Below are positions 1 through 8,061 of a stretch of 28,242 bases of DNA, piece by piece. This DNA is from UBA11475 sp045593005 (GTDB taxonomy: Bacteria > Bacillota > Clostridia > Christensenellales > Borkfalkiaceae): contig JAZNVV010000061.1 of the NCBI GenBank assembly GCA_045593005.1, forward strand, positions 1-28,242. The letters are read 5' to 3'. The notes below the pieces were generated by a model that was given only the letters and a program-made list of their open reading frames with translations, searched no databases and was not told the origin of the DNA. Position 1 is the first letter of the stretch. Every line of letters starts with the position of its first letter. Both the position numbers and the translations under genes were made by a program.

Positions 1-3
1 GTA

Positions 4-12
4 TGCTATAAT
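4..12 (+). promoter_or_regulatory. Extended -10 element of the GNAT gene
   Basis: TGC followed by TATAAT at 7-12 is an extended -10 (TGnTATAAT). A -35 box would lie outside the window. Transcription would start near 19, about 23 nt before the GNAT start codon. Confidence 0.6.
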
Positions 13-41
13 AAACCCATTACATTAAATGAGGATTTCAA

Positions 42-518
42 ATGGGAAACACAAAATTTCGTTTTGCGACAAAAAAAGACACACCTTTAATACTTGAATT
101 TATAAAAGAGTTAGCCGACTATGAAAACATGTCAAGCGAAGTGATTGCCGACGAAAAAACTCTTTGCAAATGGATTTTTGATAAAGAAAAAGCCGAAGTT
201 GTTTTTGCTATTGAAAACGATAAAGAAGTGGGTTTTGCGTTATTTTTTCACAACTTTTCAACCTTTTTAGGAAGGGCTGGGATATATTTAGAGGATCTTT
301 TTGTTAAACCCGAATACCGTAAACGTGGACACGGCAAAGCGCTTATATGTGAACTTGCACGAATTGCCAAAAGTCGTGGCTGTGGTAGGCTTGAACTTTC
401 TTGCTTAGACTGGAACACACCAAGTATAAACTTTTATTTATCCCTCGGGGGAACGAAAATGGATGACTGGACGGTCTATCGTTTCACGGGGGAAAGCCTT
501 GATAATTTAGCGAAATAA
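42..518 (+). CDS. GNAT family N-acetyltransferase, diamine-acetyltransferase (SSAT)-like
   Basis: A 158-residue single-domain GNAT protein that would transfer acetyl from acetyl-CoA to an amine. The acetyl-CoA-binding motif A is visible as LEDLFVKPEYRKRGHGKAL (about residues 83-101; the Q/R-x-x-G-x-G/A type), followed by LELSCLDWNTPSINFYLSLGG and a C-terminal DWTVYRFTGESL. This arrangement is typical of the spermidine/diamine (SSAT) subgroup, so a polyamine or similar small amine is a plausible substrate; that is inference. The start is supported by GAGGA at 31-35, 6 nt upstream. It is monocistronic as far as can be seen; the next gene has its own promoter. No convincing terminator follows it. 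Confidence 0.85.
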   Translation: MGNTKFRFATKKDTPLILEFIKELADYENMSSEVIADEKTLCKWIFDKEKAEVVFAIENDKEVGFALFFHNFSTFLGRAGIYLEDLFVKPEYRKRGHGKALICELARIAKSRGCGRLELSCLDWNTPSINFYLSLGGTKMDDWTVYRFTGESLDNLAK

Positions 519-553
519 CATACAAAAAACACTTTCAAATACAAAAATGGTTA

Positions 554-601
554 ATTTTGGCACGATTTCACACCACCGTTGGGGTAAAAATAGACCGAAT
601 T
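554..601 (-). repeat. Interspersed 27-nt repeat, copy 1, in palindromic arrangement
   Basis: The minus strand from 580 to 554 reads AACGGTGGTGTGAAA then TCGTGCCAAAAT, a copy of the repeat family described under findings. Immediately next to it, 575-601 on the plus strand is a weaker copy in the opposite direction (about 18 of 27 positions match copy 16052-16078, including AAAATAGACC). Together they form a roughly 48-bp imperfect inverted repeat centred on ACCGTT. It lies downstream of the GNAT gene. Confidence 0.6.
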
Positions 602-655
602 AACATTAAAATATTTTGATGGAGTTTTTTCGTTTAGGCTTTTAGTAGAATAATA

Positions 656-684
656 TTGACAAAAATCGACTGTCATTGTAGAAT
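656..684 (+). promoter_or_regulatory. Sigma-A promoter of the NhaC gene
   Basis: TTGACA at 656-661, a 17-nt spacer and TAGAAT at 679-684. This predicts a start near 691 and a 5' leader of about 53 nt. The rest of the 225-nt gap before it holds repeat copy 1 and otherwise nothing recognisable. Confidence 0.75.
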
Positions 685-743
685 AAATATAATTATACGT
701 TTATTTATAAGCTATTATAACATTAATATAGCAAAGGAAAACT

Positions 744-2066
744 ATGGAAGAAACAGTAAACACACAAACCGTAACAACAGATAACAAAGGTAACTTGTTA
801 GCGCTTTTGCCTATTGCCGTATTTTTAGTGGTATATATAGGTGTAAGCATAATTTTTAACGACTTTTACGTTATGAGCGTTGTCGTTGCATTTATGATTT
901 CAATTTTGGTTGCATGCTTGCAAAACAAAAAATTAAAATTCGACGATAAACTTTCAGTAATGGCGCAAGGCGTTGCAGATAAAAATATCATTACTATGAT
1001 ACTTATCTTTTTATGTTCAGGCGTATTTGCAGGCATTTTAGGTCGCGACGGCGCAACGGCTGTTGCAGACCTTATGCTCAGTTTTATACCTGAAAGATTT
1101 TCTGTAATAGTTATATTTATAGTCGCTTGTTTCGTTTCGACGGCAATGGGTACTTCTTGTGGTACGATTACCGTTTTAGCGCCTATCGGTAACGCCGTCG
1201 CTATGGCAACGGGCATCTCCCCTGCTTTATATGCTGCGTCGGTTATAGGTGGTGCAATGTTCGGCGATAACCTTTCGTTTATTTCCGACACGACAATCGC
1301 TGCAACAAGCACGCAGGGTTGTAAGATGAAAGATAAATTTAAGGAAAACTTTTTAATTGCTCTACCAGCCGCCGTGCTTACAATAGCAATTTTACTTATA
1401 ATCGCCTTTACGGCAAAGAACGTAAACGATTACACGCCTGGTAGCGTAAACTTATGGCTTTTAGTTCCGTACGTTTTAGTTCTTATCGGTGGAATAATCG
1501 GCATTAACGTATTTATTGTGCTTATCGCAGGTATTGTTTCAGCAATTATCGTTATGCTTTGCATAAACGGTAGCTTTTTATCAGTAATTTCGTCAATGGG
1601 CGCAGGCGCTGGTGGGATGTTTGAAGTTATTATTGTAACCGTACTTGTATCAATGCTTTCTGCTTTAATGAAGTCCTTTGGTGGTTTTGATGCATTGCTT
1701 TACGGCATTAAGAGAGTATTTAAGGGTAAAGTTGGTGGACAACTTGGCATAAGTTTACTTGTATCGGTAATGGACGTTGCAACGGCAAATAACACGGTTG
1801 CTATCGTAATGGCAGCACCTATTGCTAAAAACATTAGTAACGAATACGGCATCACTAACACAAAAACAGCGTCGCTACTTGACATATTTGGTAGCGTTGT
1901 TCAAGGCGTAATCCCTTACGGCGCACAAATGATTACGGCAGTATCTAAAACAGGTATTAGCGCTCTAAATATAATTCCGTTATTATTCTATCCATACTTA
2001 CTTGCTATAAGCGCAATAGTATTTATGTTTATACCTTCATTTAAGTTTGGTAAAAAGTCAAAATAA
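744..2066 (+). CDS. NhaC-family Na+/H+ antiporter
   Basis: A 440-residue polytopic membrane protein of the NhaC/ion transporter superfamily, expected to exchange Na+ (or coupled organic anions in some relatives) for H+ at the cytoplasmic membrane. About 10-12 hydrophobic segments are visible. Family signatures include MGTSCGTITVLAPIG (about 135-149) and ASVIGGAMFGDNLSFISDTT (about 165-184), the region that in NhaC proteins contains the conserved GDxxSPxSDTT-like loop. A second half repeats the pattern with VMDVATANNTVAIVMAAPIA. The start has AAAGGAA upstream. It has its own promoter (656-684) and a terminator (2125-2153). The exact substrate cannot be read from sequence. Confidence 0.88.
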   Translation: MEETVNTQTVTTDNKGNLLALLPIAVFLVVYIGVSIIFNDFYVMSVVVAFMISILVACLQNKKLKFDDKLSVMAQGVADKNIITMILIFLCSGVFAGILGRDGATAVADLMLSFIPERFSVIVIFIVACFVSTAMGTSCGTITVLAPIGNAVAMATGISPALYAASVIGGAMFGDNLSFISDTTIAATSTQGCKMKDKFKENFLIALPAAVLTIAILLIIAFTAKNVNDYTPGSVNLWLLVPYVLVLIGGIIGINVFIVLIAGIVSAIIVMLCINGSFLSVISSMGAGAGGMFEVIIVTVLVSMLSALMKSFGGFDALLYGIKRVFKGKVGGQLGISLLVSVMDVATANNTVAIVMAAPIAKNISNEYGITNTKTASLLDIFGSVVQGVIPYGAQMITAVSKTGISALNIIPLLFYPYLLAISAIVFMFIPSFKFGKKSK

Positions 2067-2081
2067 ACCATTTTTAACATT

Positions 2082-2108
2082 AACGGTATTGTGAAATTAA
2101 ACCATTTT
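2082..2108 (+). repeat. Interspersed 27-nt repeat, copy 2
   Basis: AACGGTATTGTGAAA followed by TTAAACCATTTT, 15 nt after the NhaC stop and before its terminator, in the same orientation as NhaC. The preceding bases ACCATTTTT also occur upstream of the copy at 7984, so the conserved unit may be nearer 45 nt. Confidence 0.6.
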
Positions 2109-2124
2109 CTAAATTAAGCAAATT

Positions 2125-2153
2125 AAAAGCACCACTAACGTGGGGCTTTTTGT
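2125..2153 (+). terminator. Rho-independent terminator of NhaC
   Basis: AAAGC-a-CCAC / GTGG-g-GCTTT hairpin with a TAAC loop and a T tract. The A-rich 5' flank means it may also serve the convergent minus-strand operon that ends at 2175. Confidence 0.8.
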
Positions 2154-2174
2154 TTGTTAAATTACGCTATTTTA

Positions 2175-3242
2175 TTATTGATTAAGGCTTGATTTAAATG
2201 CCGAAACGACTTCACTTGCAGACGAGCCTGAACTTGCCCCAAAGTAACTTTGAGTTGATTCCCAAGTTCTTGTATCTATAGAATCGTGAGCAAAAATTCC
2301 ACCGTTGTAACCTATAGCGCGCGCACGACCTGCAAAGAGAGGTCCTAACTGATACCAGTCCTCACTATTAGGGTCGGTTGTGAAAACAGCTACGTACGTA
2401 ACAACCCAAGAACGCCAACTGACGCTGTCAAGGTCGACTGCCGTCATATAAATAGACATCTCGTTGCCGTTCTCACCCGTGGTTGTATTTCCGTCAAGGT
2501 TTTCACGCTTTATAAGAAGTGTAACGTTTGTTTTTTCCCCTTCAATTTCAAGTACAAGTTTATTTTCGCCGTCCTCTGTAAATAACTCGTTCAAAAACGC
2601 CGTGTCTGCTGAACTTGCCCCTACTACGTTGCCGACGTAAGTTTCATCACGTCCCGACGTATTTGTATTCATATAATCAATAACTTTATTAAGTTCGCTC
2701 TTTGTATCTAGAATTTTTTCAAACTTTTCAAGAGCGCCCGTTACGGCTTGCGCCTGTTTTGTTGTAGTAAAGTCAAAGTTTATTACTGACTTTAATACGT
2801 TATTTGACGTACTTGCTCCACTTTCAAAGCTGAAAGTAACCGTAAACGTTTTAGTAGCCCCTATAGCAAGAGAATCGTTTTGTTTGATGCCCGAAACGGT
2901 AAACTTAATATTTTCGTTGCTATAAGTATCTTCGCCGACAGTAAATTTCGCCTCATTGTAAAAATACTCAAAAGCAGTATTGTTTTTTACTGAAACGGTT
3001 ATCGTCGCTGTAGAAGAAGATGATTGCAACGTCACGATACTATTTAAAACCGTTCGGTTAAAATCTTGAACGGTTGCGTTAGACGAGCCAACTGCTTGAT
3101 AAATATACACAGCCTCGGGTGGTCCAGCCTCCACAGTCCCTTCAACCGTTAAAGTTGTACTAACCTTTGCAAATCCTATACCCGTTAATAGCGTAGCAAA
3201 AGAGAGCGCTATAACGATAAATACTTTTGAAAATCTTTTCAT
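2175..3242 (-). CDS. Secreted protein with SipW-type signal peptide (TasA/camelysin-like class)
   Basis: A 355-residue predicted secreted protein, last gene of the SipW-type operon. The N-terminus is MKRFSK, a hydrophobic core, then GIGFAKVSTTLTVEGTVEA. The pattern G-I-G-[FY]-A...T-x-L-x-[IV]-x-G-T is shared with the product of 6261-6836 and is typical of clostridial proteins processed by SipW-like peptidases. The mature part starts with a Ser/Thr-rich beta-sandwich-like region (about 60-165), then a mixed region containing DSVSWRSWVVTYVAVFTTDP and ending in a Ser-rich tail. No enzymatic motif is seen. A matrix-fibre or surface role is inferred from SipW substrates such as TasA. Start chosen at ATG 3242 after AAAGGAGGG; an in-frame TTG at 3245 is also possible. 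It follows the DUF5305-like gene by 53 nt. Confidence 0.75.
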   Translation of the reverse strand: MKRFSKVFIVIALSFATLLTGIGFAKVSTTLTVEGTVEAGPPEAVYIYQAVGSSNATVQDFNRTVLNSIVTLQSSSSTATITVSVKNNTAFEYFYNEAKFTVGEDTYSNENIKFTVSGIKQNDSLAIGATKTFTVTFSFESGASTSNNVLKSVINFDFTTTKQAQAVTGALEKFEKILDTKSELNKVIDYMNTNTSGRDETYVGNVVGASSADTAFLNELFTEDGENKLVLEIEGEKTNVTLLIKRENLDGNTTTGENGNEMSIYMTAVDLDSVSWRSWVVTYVAVFTTDPNSEDWYQLGPLFAGRARAIGYNGGIFAHDSIDTRTWESTQSYFGASSGSSASEVVSAFKSSLNQ

Positions 3243-3295
3243 CAAAACACGCCCTCCTTTAATTAATTGTTAATATTTAAACTGGTCAAATTACG

Positions 3296-5083
3296 TTAAC
3301 CTTCTATTTTAATAAGCCCCTCTTTAAAGAGTTGATCTTTGGTCTTTTGTTCAACGACAGTATTTTGAACATCAAGGTTTTTATTCACCAAACCAGCGTC
3401 GGTGAAAAGTTTTGTAAGTAAATCAACTGCAAACTTAACCTTTCTTTGTGAAGAAATCCTCATCAGCATAGGCGTTTTAGCAAACTTTTTACTGTTAGAA
3501 ACGTCTATTGCGTGATATTTTTCATCAGCTGTGGCAGGATCCATTGCTAATGCAATAGCAACCTTTTTACCTTTGAAGGTCATAAGTGCGAAAAGGTTTT
3601 TGTTTGCAGAAATTCTTTCGTATTTCCAACTTCTTGAAACTTTAACCCCGTACGATTTAACAAAGTCTATAACTTGAGCATAATAATTGCAACTTTCCTC
3701 ACCAGCCATAGCAAGTTTAGCCTCAAAGCTTATATCAAGTTTTGGTCCAAACATAATTGAATAGTCGGGCTTTACCGTACCCGGTGTTGAATTTTCTACA
3801 ACTTCAACGTCTTGATTATCAACTACTTCTTCTACCGGCGATTCGCTAACAATTATAGTTTCTTTAGCGATAGGCTCTTGCTCTAGCGTTTCGCCGTCGG
3901 CAACTGGCTGTTCTATAACTTCAACTTCTTCTTTTAAAGGGACTTCCATTATAGCAAGTTCGTCATATGCTGTAGGAACAGGCATTGTAGGAGCCTGCAC
4001 GCCATTATAAATTTCGTCGTAATCTTCAACTCTAATTTCATATACGTATAAAATTTCCGTATTTGTAGGAATTAAGAATTGCGTCAACGTCTTGTCTTCG
4101 TTTTCACACATTAAAATCGGTGACTGAATAGTATCTCTAATGGCAAGCATTTCGTTAAAAGTTTCAACGTTTAATATTTTGTAGCCTACCGTAGAGAAAG
4201 TATTTGTTATTTTTTGGATATACGACTTATACGCTGAAAGCAATCTTTTGATTTTAATTTCGTAATTTATATCGTCGTTACGCGTCAATAATATAATTGC
4301 CACAAATACTAAAATTAGTAACGCGTCTACACCACCACAACTAATGGCTATGATTTTGAATACTTCAGCATTACCACGATCATTACAAGCCATAACTTTA
4401 TTTACCCCAGTAGGGACGTCCGTGGTCATATTAATATTAACGGCTTGCGTCATAAGTGGAATAACTAATTCTACTTTATAATCGTTTGAACTGTTTTCAG
4501 AAAAGTCCTCACAATTACCTGCAACGGCTAACTTCATTCTAACAATCAACGACTTTGTAGTGCCGGACATATCACCTATAAACTGTTGCGCTATTTGATT
4601 GTAATGATTATAATCAACTTCTGCGCTTTCAGTTACGGTTATTTTATTGCCCGTCGCTGACTTTTGCGTTAAAGGTTTAAGTTCGTACACGGGGTCGTAA
4701 ATGACTTTTTTTGAATTATCATCTATTATTTTAATTTGCGCTTCGATTTTGTATGAATAATCAAAGTCAACGTCGTCGGCGTCAACAGTTAATTTATACG
4801 AAAAAGTCGTTGCAACGTTTTTTATGTGCGTAGCAAGGTACGCCCTGCCGGAGTCAAGCCATTCCGAATCATAAAACCCTTCGGAATTATCTACTTTGAC
4901 TTTATAATCGACAGAACTTGCCTCGGTATAATCAATATAAACAGTCTTATTCAGCTGGAAGTAGATTATTGACGTAAAAACAACAGAAATTGAAACGATT
5001 GCTATTACAATCAGTTGTAATATAATCCACTTTTTTCTATTTTTTCTATATTCTAACCTACGTTTTCTTTCGGCCTCTGACAT
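3296..5083 (-). CDS. DUF5305-like two-TM membrane protein with extra C-terminal domain
   Basis: About 595 residues. After a basic N-terminus there is one TM helix (about 19-42), an extracytoplasmic region (about 43-244), a second TM (about 245-267), then a long cytoplasmic part. The region just after TM2, with VGYKILNVETFNEMLAIRDT and a following FLIPTNTEILYVYEI, resembles the C-terminal signature of DUF5305 proteins, which I recall sitting next to signal peptidases in archaea and Clostridia. An acidic, Pro/Val/Glu-rich linker (about 365-437) precedes a roughly 130-residue domain (SFEAKLAMAGEE ... KVSRSWKYERI ... VAIALAMDP) of a kind common and uncharacterised in Clostridia. The start is set at 5083, not 5122, because AGAGGTG lies 6 nt upstream of it and the longer form would overlap the previous gene. 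It may be an accessory or assembly factor for the neighbouring peptidase; that is inference. Confidence 0.7.
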   Translation of the reverse strand: MSEAERKRRLEYRKNRKKWIILQLIVIAIVSISVVFTSIIYFQLNKTVYIDYTEASSVDYKVKVDNSEGFYDSEWLDSGRAYLATHIKNVATTFSYKLTVDADDVDFDYSYKIEAQIKIIDDNSKKVIYDPVYELKPLTQKSATGNKITVTESAEVDYNHYNQIAQQFIGDMSGTTKSLIVRMKLAVAGNCEDFSENSSNDYKVELVIPLMTQAVNINMTTDVPTGVNKVMACNDRGNAEVFKIIAISCGGVDALLILVFVAIILLTRNDDINYEIKIKRLLSAYKSYIQKITNTFSTVGYKILNVETFNEMLAIRDTIQSPILMCENEDKTLTQFLIPTNTEILYVYEIRVEDYDEIYNGVQAPTMPVPTAYDELAIMEVPLKEEVEVIEQPVADGETLEQEPIAKETIIVSESPVEEVVDNQDVEVVENSTPGTVKPDYSIMFGPKLDISFEAKLAMAGEESCNYYAQVIDFVKSYGVKVSRSWKYERISANKNLFALMTFKGKKVAIALAMDPATADEKYHAIDVSNSKKFAKTPMLMRISSQRKVKFAVDLLTKLFTDAGLVNKNLDVQNTVVEQKTKDQLFKEGLIKIEG

Positions 5084-5097
5084 AAGTACACCTCTTT

Positions 5098-6207
5098 TTA
5101 TGCAAACATATCCCTTATCCAAATCGTTGGATAGCCAAGATATGCGAATTTGAATTGAACGACACCTATAATTTCACTTTCAGTAATAAACCCTACATCA
5201 GGGCTGTCGTTTGCATCACCTTTAGTATAATAACGATTTTGCCCGTCAATCTTTTCAACCTTTATTACTCTGTGAACTATTTGTGACTGGTCTTTTTTAA
5301 ATACAATAATATGCCCTTCTTCTATAACGTCGCCGTCGTATTCACTATATATTACGGCGTCACCCTTGTTAATTTCACCCGTCATACTTTCGGTCGCAAT
5401 TACTATCATTCCGTATTTAAACTGACAGGATATGAGCATTATGAATGAAACAAGCAACACTCCAACTGCGCCAAGACCGACGTATGTCCATTTGCTTGTT
5501 CGCTTTAAGGCTTTATCACGGCGTTTTTCAAACAAAACGCTGATAAATAAGTACATAAGTATCGGCACAACAAGTTTTGTAAATGCCAAGATTGCATCAG
5601 GCATTGCCGATACTGCTGAAAATAGGTACGGGTACAAAGTAATAAGTAGCCTATATGAAATTACGGGCATAGCCCCGAACCTTTTTGATAAATAGTTGTA
5701 AACAAAGTTCGCTATAAACGCAGGTATTAAAAACATACCTAACGCATCCATAAACTGATAGAACGACTGTATTTGTGAAAAATTATATACAGCAAGAACT
5801 TCAGTTAAAATACAAGCGAAATAGCATATTAAATTTGCTAATTTATCTTCCTGTGCGACAATTATTCTTCTAATAAATTCCGTTAAAACTATGATTGCCG
5901 TTATAGGAATTGTGTGTGTAAAAATCCCTCTTAAACCTATTGAATATTTAACACCGAAAGGTATCGCCGTTAGATAATGAATAACAACGAATAATAGTCC
6001 GATAACCGTCGTAAGCAACAAGACGGTTTTTCGCTCAATAGAAAGGGTATTGCGCTTTTTTAAACAAAAATATACAAGTAGCGCTATCGGGATAAGCATG
6101 CTTGCCGTTAAAATGCTACCATATACCGTAGGTATAAACAAGGTGGAGAGCATTAAAGCTAAAAAGATTGCGCTAATGACGTATAAAATCTTTTTGTCTT
6201 TTGTCAT
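5098..6207 (-). CDS. SipW-type (S26B) signal peptidase with N-terminal polytopic membrane domain
   Basis: A 369-residue membrane-bound signal peptidase I of the ER/archaeal/SipW type. Catalytic Ser274 lies in ATESMTGEINKGD. The general-base position is His312 (IVHRVIKVE) rather than Lys, which defines the SipW/archaeal subgroup. The box-E region is TKGDANDSPD (about 328-337). Ordinary SipW proteins are about 190 residues; here the catalytic domain (about 265-369) is preceded by about 240 residues with seven or eight hydrophobic segments (roughly 7-22, 30-48, 62-80, 95-113, 124-142, 155-175, 184-202, 209-226) before the usual anchor helix (242-262). It starts after GGAGGGG and lies between a substrate-type gene upstream and the DUF5305-like gene 14 nt downstream. 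Its likely job is to cleave the two SipW-type preproteins in this operon. Confidence 0.88.
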   Translation of the reverse strand: MTKDKKILYVISAIFLALMLSTLFIPTVYGSILTASMLIPIALLVYFCLKKRNTLSIERKTVLLLTTVIGLLFVVIHYLTAIPFGVKYSIGLRGIFTHTIPITAIIVLTEFIRRIIVAQEDKLANLICYFACILTEVLAVYNFSQIQSFYQFMDALGMFLIPAFIANFVYNYLSKRFGAMPVISYRLLITLYPYLFSAVSAMPDAILAFTKLVVPILMYLFISVLFEKRRDKALKRTSKWTYVGLGAVGVLLVSFIMLISCQFKYGMIVIATESMTGEINKGDAVIYSEYDGDVIEEGHIIVFKKDQSQIVHRVIKVEKIDGQNRYYTKGDANDSPDVGFITESEIIGVVQFKFAYLGYPTIWIRDMFA

Positions 6208-6260
6208 ATGCTCCCCTCCCGTATGTTTAACTTAAATTATGTAGATAAATTTGCTTAAAA

Positions 6261-6836
6261 TTATGCGTTTATTGGCTCTACGTCCGTTGCAACAATTCTT
6301 ATAGAGAATGATGCGTCTGTCTTTACCGTAACGTTAACCTTTAATCTAACCGTAACAATAACATCAATTGTGCCATTTGCAGCAATTGCGCCTGTCTTTC
6401 CCTCTTCAGTAACTTCACCACCATCGGTTGCATTATCAAACTCATAAGTGAAATCAAAAATGTTAGTTAATGTGTTTGAAGTAATATTTGGATCAAAAGA
6501 AACGTAAGCCGTTGTTGTGTTTGCATTTTTAATGGTGTACTTGATTTCAAAATGGTCGTCAACATGCTTGAAGTTAGATGAACCGAATATTGCGCTCTTC
6601 TTGTTATCTTCAATACTTGCTGTATAAGAAATGTCGTGTTCATCACTTGGATCATCCTGGAAAGGACTTACTTCTGTGAAAGTAACGTTTTCAGAGAACG
6701 CGTTTTGACCGTTTTCTTGTGTAACCGTACCAGTACCACCGATGTTAAGATAGGTTGTAGCAGCGGCATAGCCGATACCGATTGTCATAACTGCAGCCAT
6801 TAAAAAGGCTACGATTGCAAATCTTCTTTTCTTCAT
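6261..6836 (-). CDS. SipW-dependent-type signal peptide protein (TasA/camelysin-like)
   Basis: A 191-residue secreted protein, first gene of the operon. It begins MKKRRFAIV, then a hydrophobic core and GIGYAAATTYLNIGGTGTV, the same signal pattern as the protein at 2175-3242. The rest is rich in Thr, Asn and beta-prone residues (ITSNTLTNIFDFTYEF, GAIAANGTIDVIVTVRLKV) and fits the all-beta fold of the TasA/CalY class. There are no cysteines in the mature part and no enzymatic motifs. AAAGGAG precedes the ATG. The gene is the probable major substrate of the adjacent SipW-type peptidase; fibre formation is inferred by analogy only. Confidence 0.78.
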   Translation of the reverse strand: MKKRRFAIVAFLMAAVMTIGIGYAAATTYLNIGGTGTVTQENGQNAFSENVTFTEVSPFQDDPSDEHDISYTASIEDNKKSAIFGSSNFKHVDDHFEIKYTIKNANTTTAYVSFDPNITSNTLTNIFDFTYEFDNATDGGEVTEEGKTGAIAANGTIDVIVTVRLKVNVTVKTDASFSIRIVATDVEPINA

Positions 6837-6862
6837 AAAAAATCTCCTTTTACAAAAATATA

Positions 6863-6885
6863 TATCACAGAACTACCTGTTGATA
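6863..6885 (-). promoter_or_regulatory. Hairpin in the leader of the SipW-type operon
   Basis: On the minus strand, TATCAACAG, a GTAGTT loop and CTGTGATA form a stem with one bulged A, followed by TATATTTTTG, shortly before the AAAGGAG of the first gene. The leader from the predicted start (about 6944) is roughly 108 nt and also contains CCCAC...GGGGAGGGG segments that can pair. I do not recognise a known riboswitch class in it. Confidence 0.4.
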
Positions 6886-6950
6886 CCGTTAAAAACATAC
6901 ACCCCTCCCCATAAACTGCAAGTGGGTAACTTTATGCCTTTTGTAATCAA

Positions 6951-6979
6951 ATAATAGCACACGGGGGTAAATATTGCAA
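6951..6979 (-). promoter_or_regulatory. Promoter of the SipW-type operon
   Basis: On the minus strand TTGCAA (6979-6974), a 17-nt spacer and TATTAT (6956-6951). The rest of the gap up to 7145 is very AT-rich, with nothing else recognisable. Confidence 0.6.
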
Positions 6980-7148
6980 TAATAAATTTAAATAAACCTG
7001 TAAAAATATAAAATTTTTATCATTTTTTTATAGACAAAACCAAAATTATACATAATTTTATACAAATTTTACCATCTTAATTGATTTAATGAACCACTAT
7101 TTGCTTCACAGCGTCATAAAAATTAACTATTGAATTTTTGTTTTTTTG

Positions 7149-7177
7149 TTGATTATAACGCTCATTTTGGGTATAAT
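7149..7177 (+). promoter_or_regulatory. Promoter of the Pr6Pr-like gene
   Basis: TTGATT at 7149-7154, 17-nt spacer, TATAAT at 7172-7177. Transcription would start near 7184, which rules out the in-frame TTG at 7146 as the start codon and supports ATG 7230. Confidence 0.75.
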
Positions 7178-7229
7178 AAATGTATCTTTATTAAACGTTA
7201 TAAAACAAACTTTTTGGATTGATAATAAA

Positions 7230-7943
7230 ATGAACTCTTTTAGAAAAAATTTTTCAATTATTCTTAAATTTGTCATTGTTGCCTTTGTAGTGGTTGGAAT
7301 TACCGTAAGTCTTTCAACGTACCATCTTGACGGGTATTCTCGCTGGTCGAAAAGACTTTTGTACTTTACCACTCAATCTAATTTATGGATAGGCACTTTA
7401 GACTTAATTTTGGCAGTTAAACTGCTAAAAAAGAAAGAAAATTTGGACGTTTTGTATGCGTTAAAACTTGCTTTTACCGTTTCAATCGCCATGACAATGT
7501 TCGTCTATTGTGTAATTTTAGGACCAAATGCTGATGAAAGTTATAGAGCGTGGTCGTTTTCAAGCATAATTTTACACGTGATAGTGCCTGCCCTTGCTAT
7601 CGCAGATTTTTTTATCGACAACTATCCTATTTTGTACACAAAAAAGCACTTGTTTTTTACCACCATCCCACCCCTTATATATCTTGTTTTTGCATCAATT
7701 TTACATCTATTTAGCGTAGATTTTGGTCGGGGCGATACCTATGCCTATTTTTTCCTTAATTTTTCAACCCCAGCAGGTCTTTTTGGAATTATGGAAAACC
7801 CTCCGACAATAGGCTCTTTTTACTGGATAGTTTTCTTTTTAATATTTGTATTAATGATATCGGCATTTTTCATTTCTACGTCGCCGACAAACGTTATCGA
7901 AAGACGAAAAAAATCAAATAAAAAAACTAAAAAAAGCATCTGA
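7230..7943 (+). CDS. Pr6Pr-like integral membrane protein
   Basis: A 237-residue protein with six predicted TM segments. The arrangement YFTTQSNLWIGTLDLIL (early), ILHVIVPALAIADFFI (middle), a Pro/Tyr-rich fourth helix (PPLIYLVFASI), then the C-terminal FYWIVFFLIFVLM helix matches the Pr6Pr/FAR-17a-like family of small membrane proteins of unknown function. No catalytic motif is evident. The start is ATG 7230 (weak GGAT upstream) because the promoter lies over the longer reading frame. The stop codon is in the loop of its own terminator. The C-terminal tail is strongly basic. Confidence 0.7.
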   Translation: MNSFRKNFSIILKFVIVAFVVVGITVSLSTYHLDGYSRWSKRLLYFTTQSNLWIGTLDLILAVKLLKKKENLDVLYALKLAFTVSIAMTMFVYCVILGPNADESYRAWSFSSIILHVIVPALAIADFFIDNYPILYTKKHLFFTTIPPLIYLVFASILHLFSVDFGRGDTYAYFFLNFSTPAGLFGIMENPPTIGSFYWIVFFLIFVLMISAFFISTSPTNVIERRKKSNKKTKKSI

Positions 7944-7958
7944 TTTAGATGCTTTTTT
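7931..7958 (+). terminator. Terminator of the Pr6Pr-like gene
   Basis: AAAAAGCATCT, GATTT loop, AGATGCTTTTTT. The gene's TGA stop lies in the loop. Confidence 0.9.
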
Positions 7959-7983
7959 GTTAAATTTATACCATTTTTGAGCC

Positions 7984-8010
7984 AACGGTGGCGCGAAAGT
8001 TGACCAAATT
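7984..8010 (+). repeat. Interspersed 27-nt repeat, copy 3
   Basis: AACGGTGGCGCGAAA followed by GTTGACCAAATT, 26 nt after the preceding terminator and in the same orientation as the Pr6Pr-like gene. The 23 bases upstream (TAAATTT...TTTTTGAGCC) are partly its inverse, so the unit looks palindromic. It abuts the first long direct repeat. Confidence 0.6.
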
Positions 8011-8011
8011 T

Positions 8012-8061
8012 ATTATTTAAAACAAAAAAAGAAAGAGCAAAACTCTTTCTTTTTTATTGCT
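8012..8061. repeat. 50-bp direct repeat DR1-left (contains a bidirectional terminator)
   Basis: Identical to 8951-9000 except for one base (T versus A near the 3' end). It contains the hairpin AAAGAAAGAG / CTCTTTCTTT at 8028-8052, flanked by A and T runs, and ends at the stop codon of the XRE gene. With its partner it frames the XRE/SLOG cassette. Confidence 0.9.

Noticed and set aside
866..1312. 148-codon minus-strand open frame inside the NhaC gene
   Set aside because: It is antisense to a clear NhaC frame, has no ribosome binding site, and its composition mirrors the coding strand; a shadow.
6837..6944. c-di-GMP riboswitch in the leader of the SipW-type operon
   Set aside because: AAAGGCA at the start is suggestive, but the conserved GACGCAAAG core and tetraloop receptor of class I are absent, and class II features are not seen.
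7146..7229. Upstream TTG start of the Pr6Pr-like gene
   Set aside because: A consensus promoter (7149-7177) lies over it, so the codon would not be transcribed; ATG 7230 is used.
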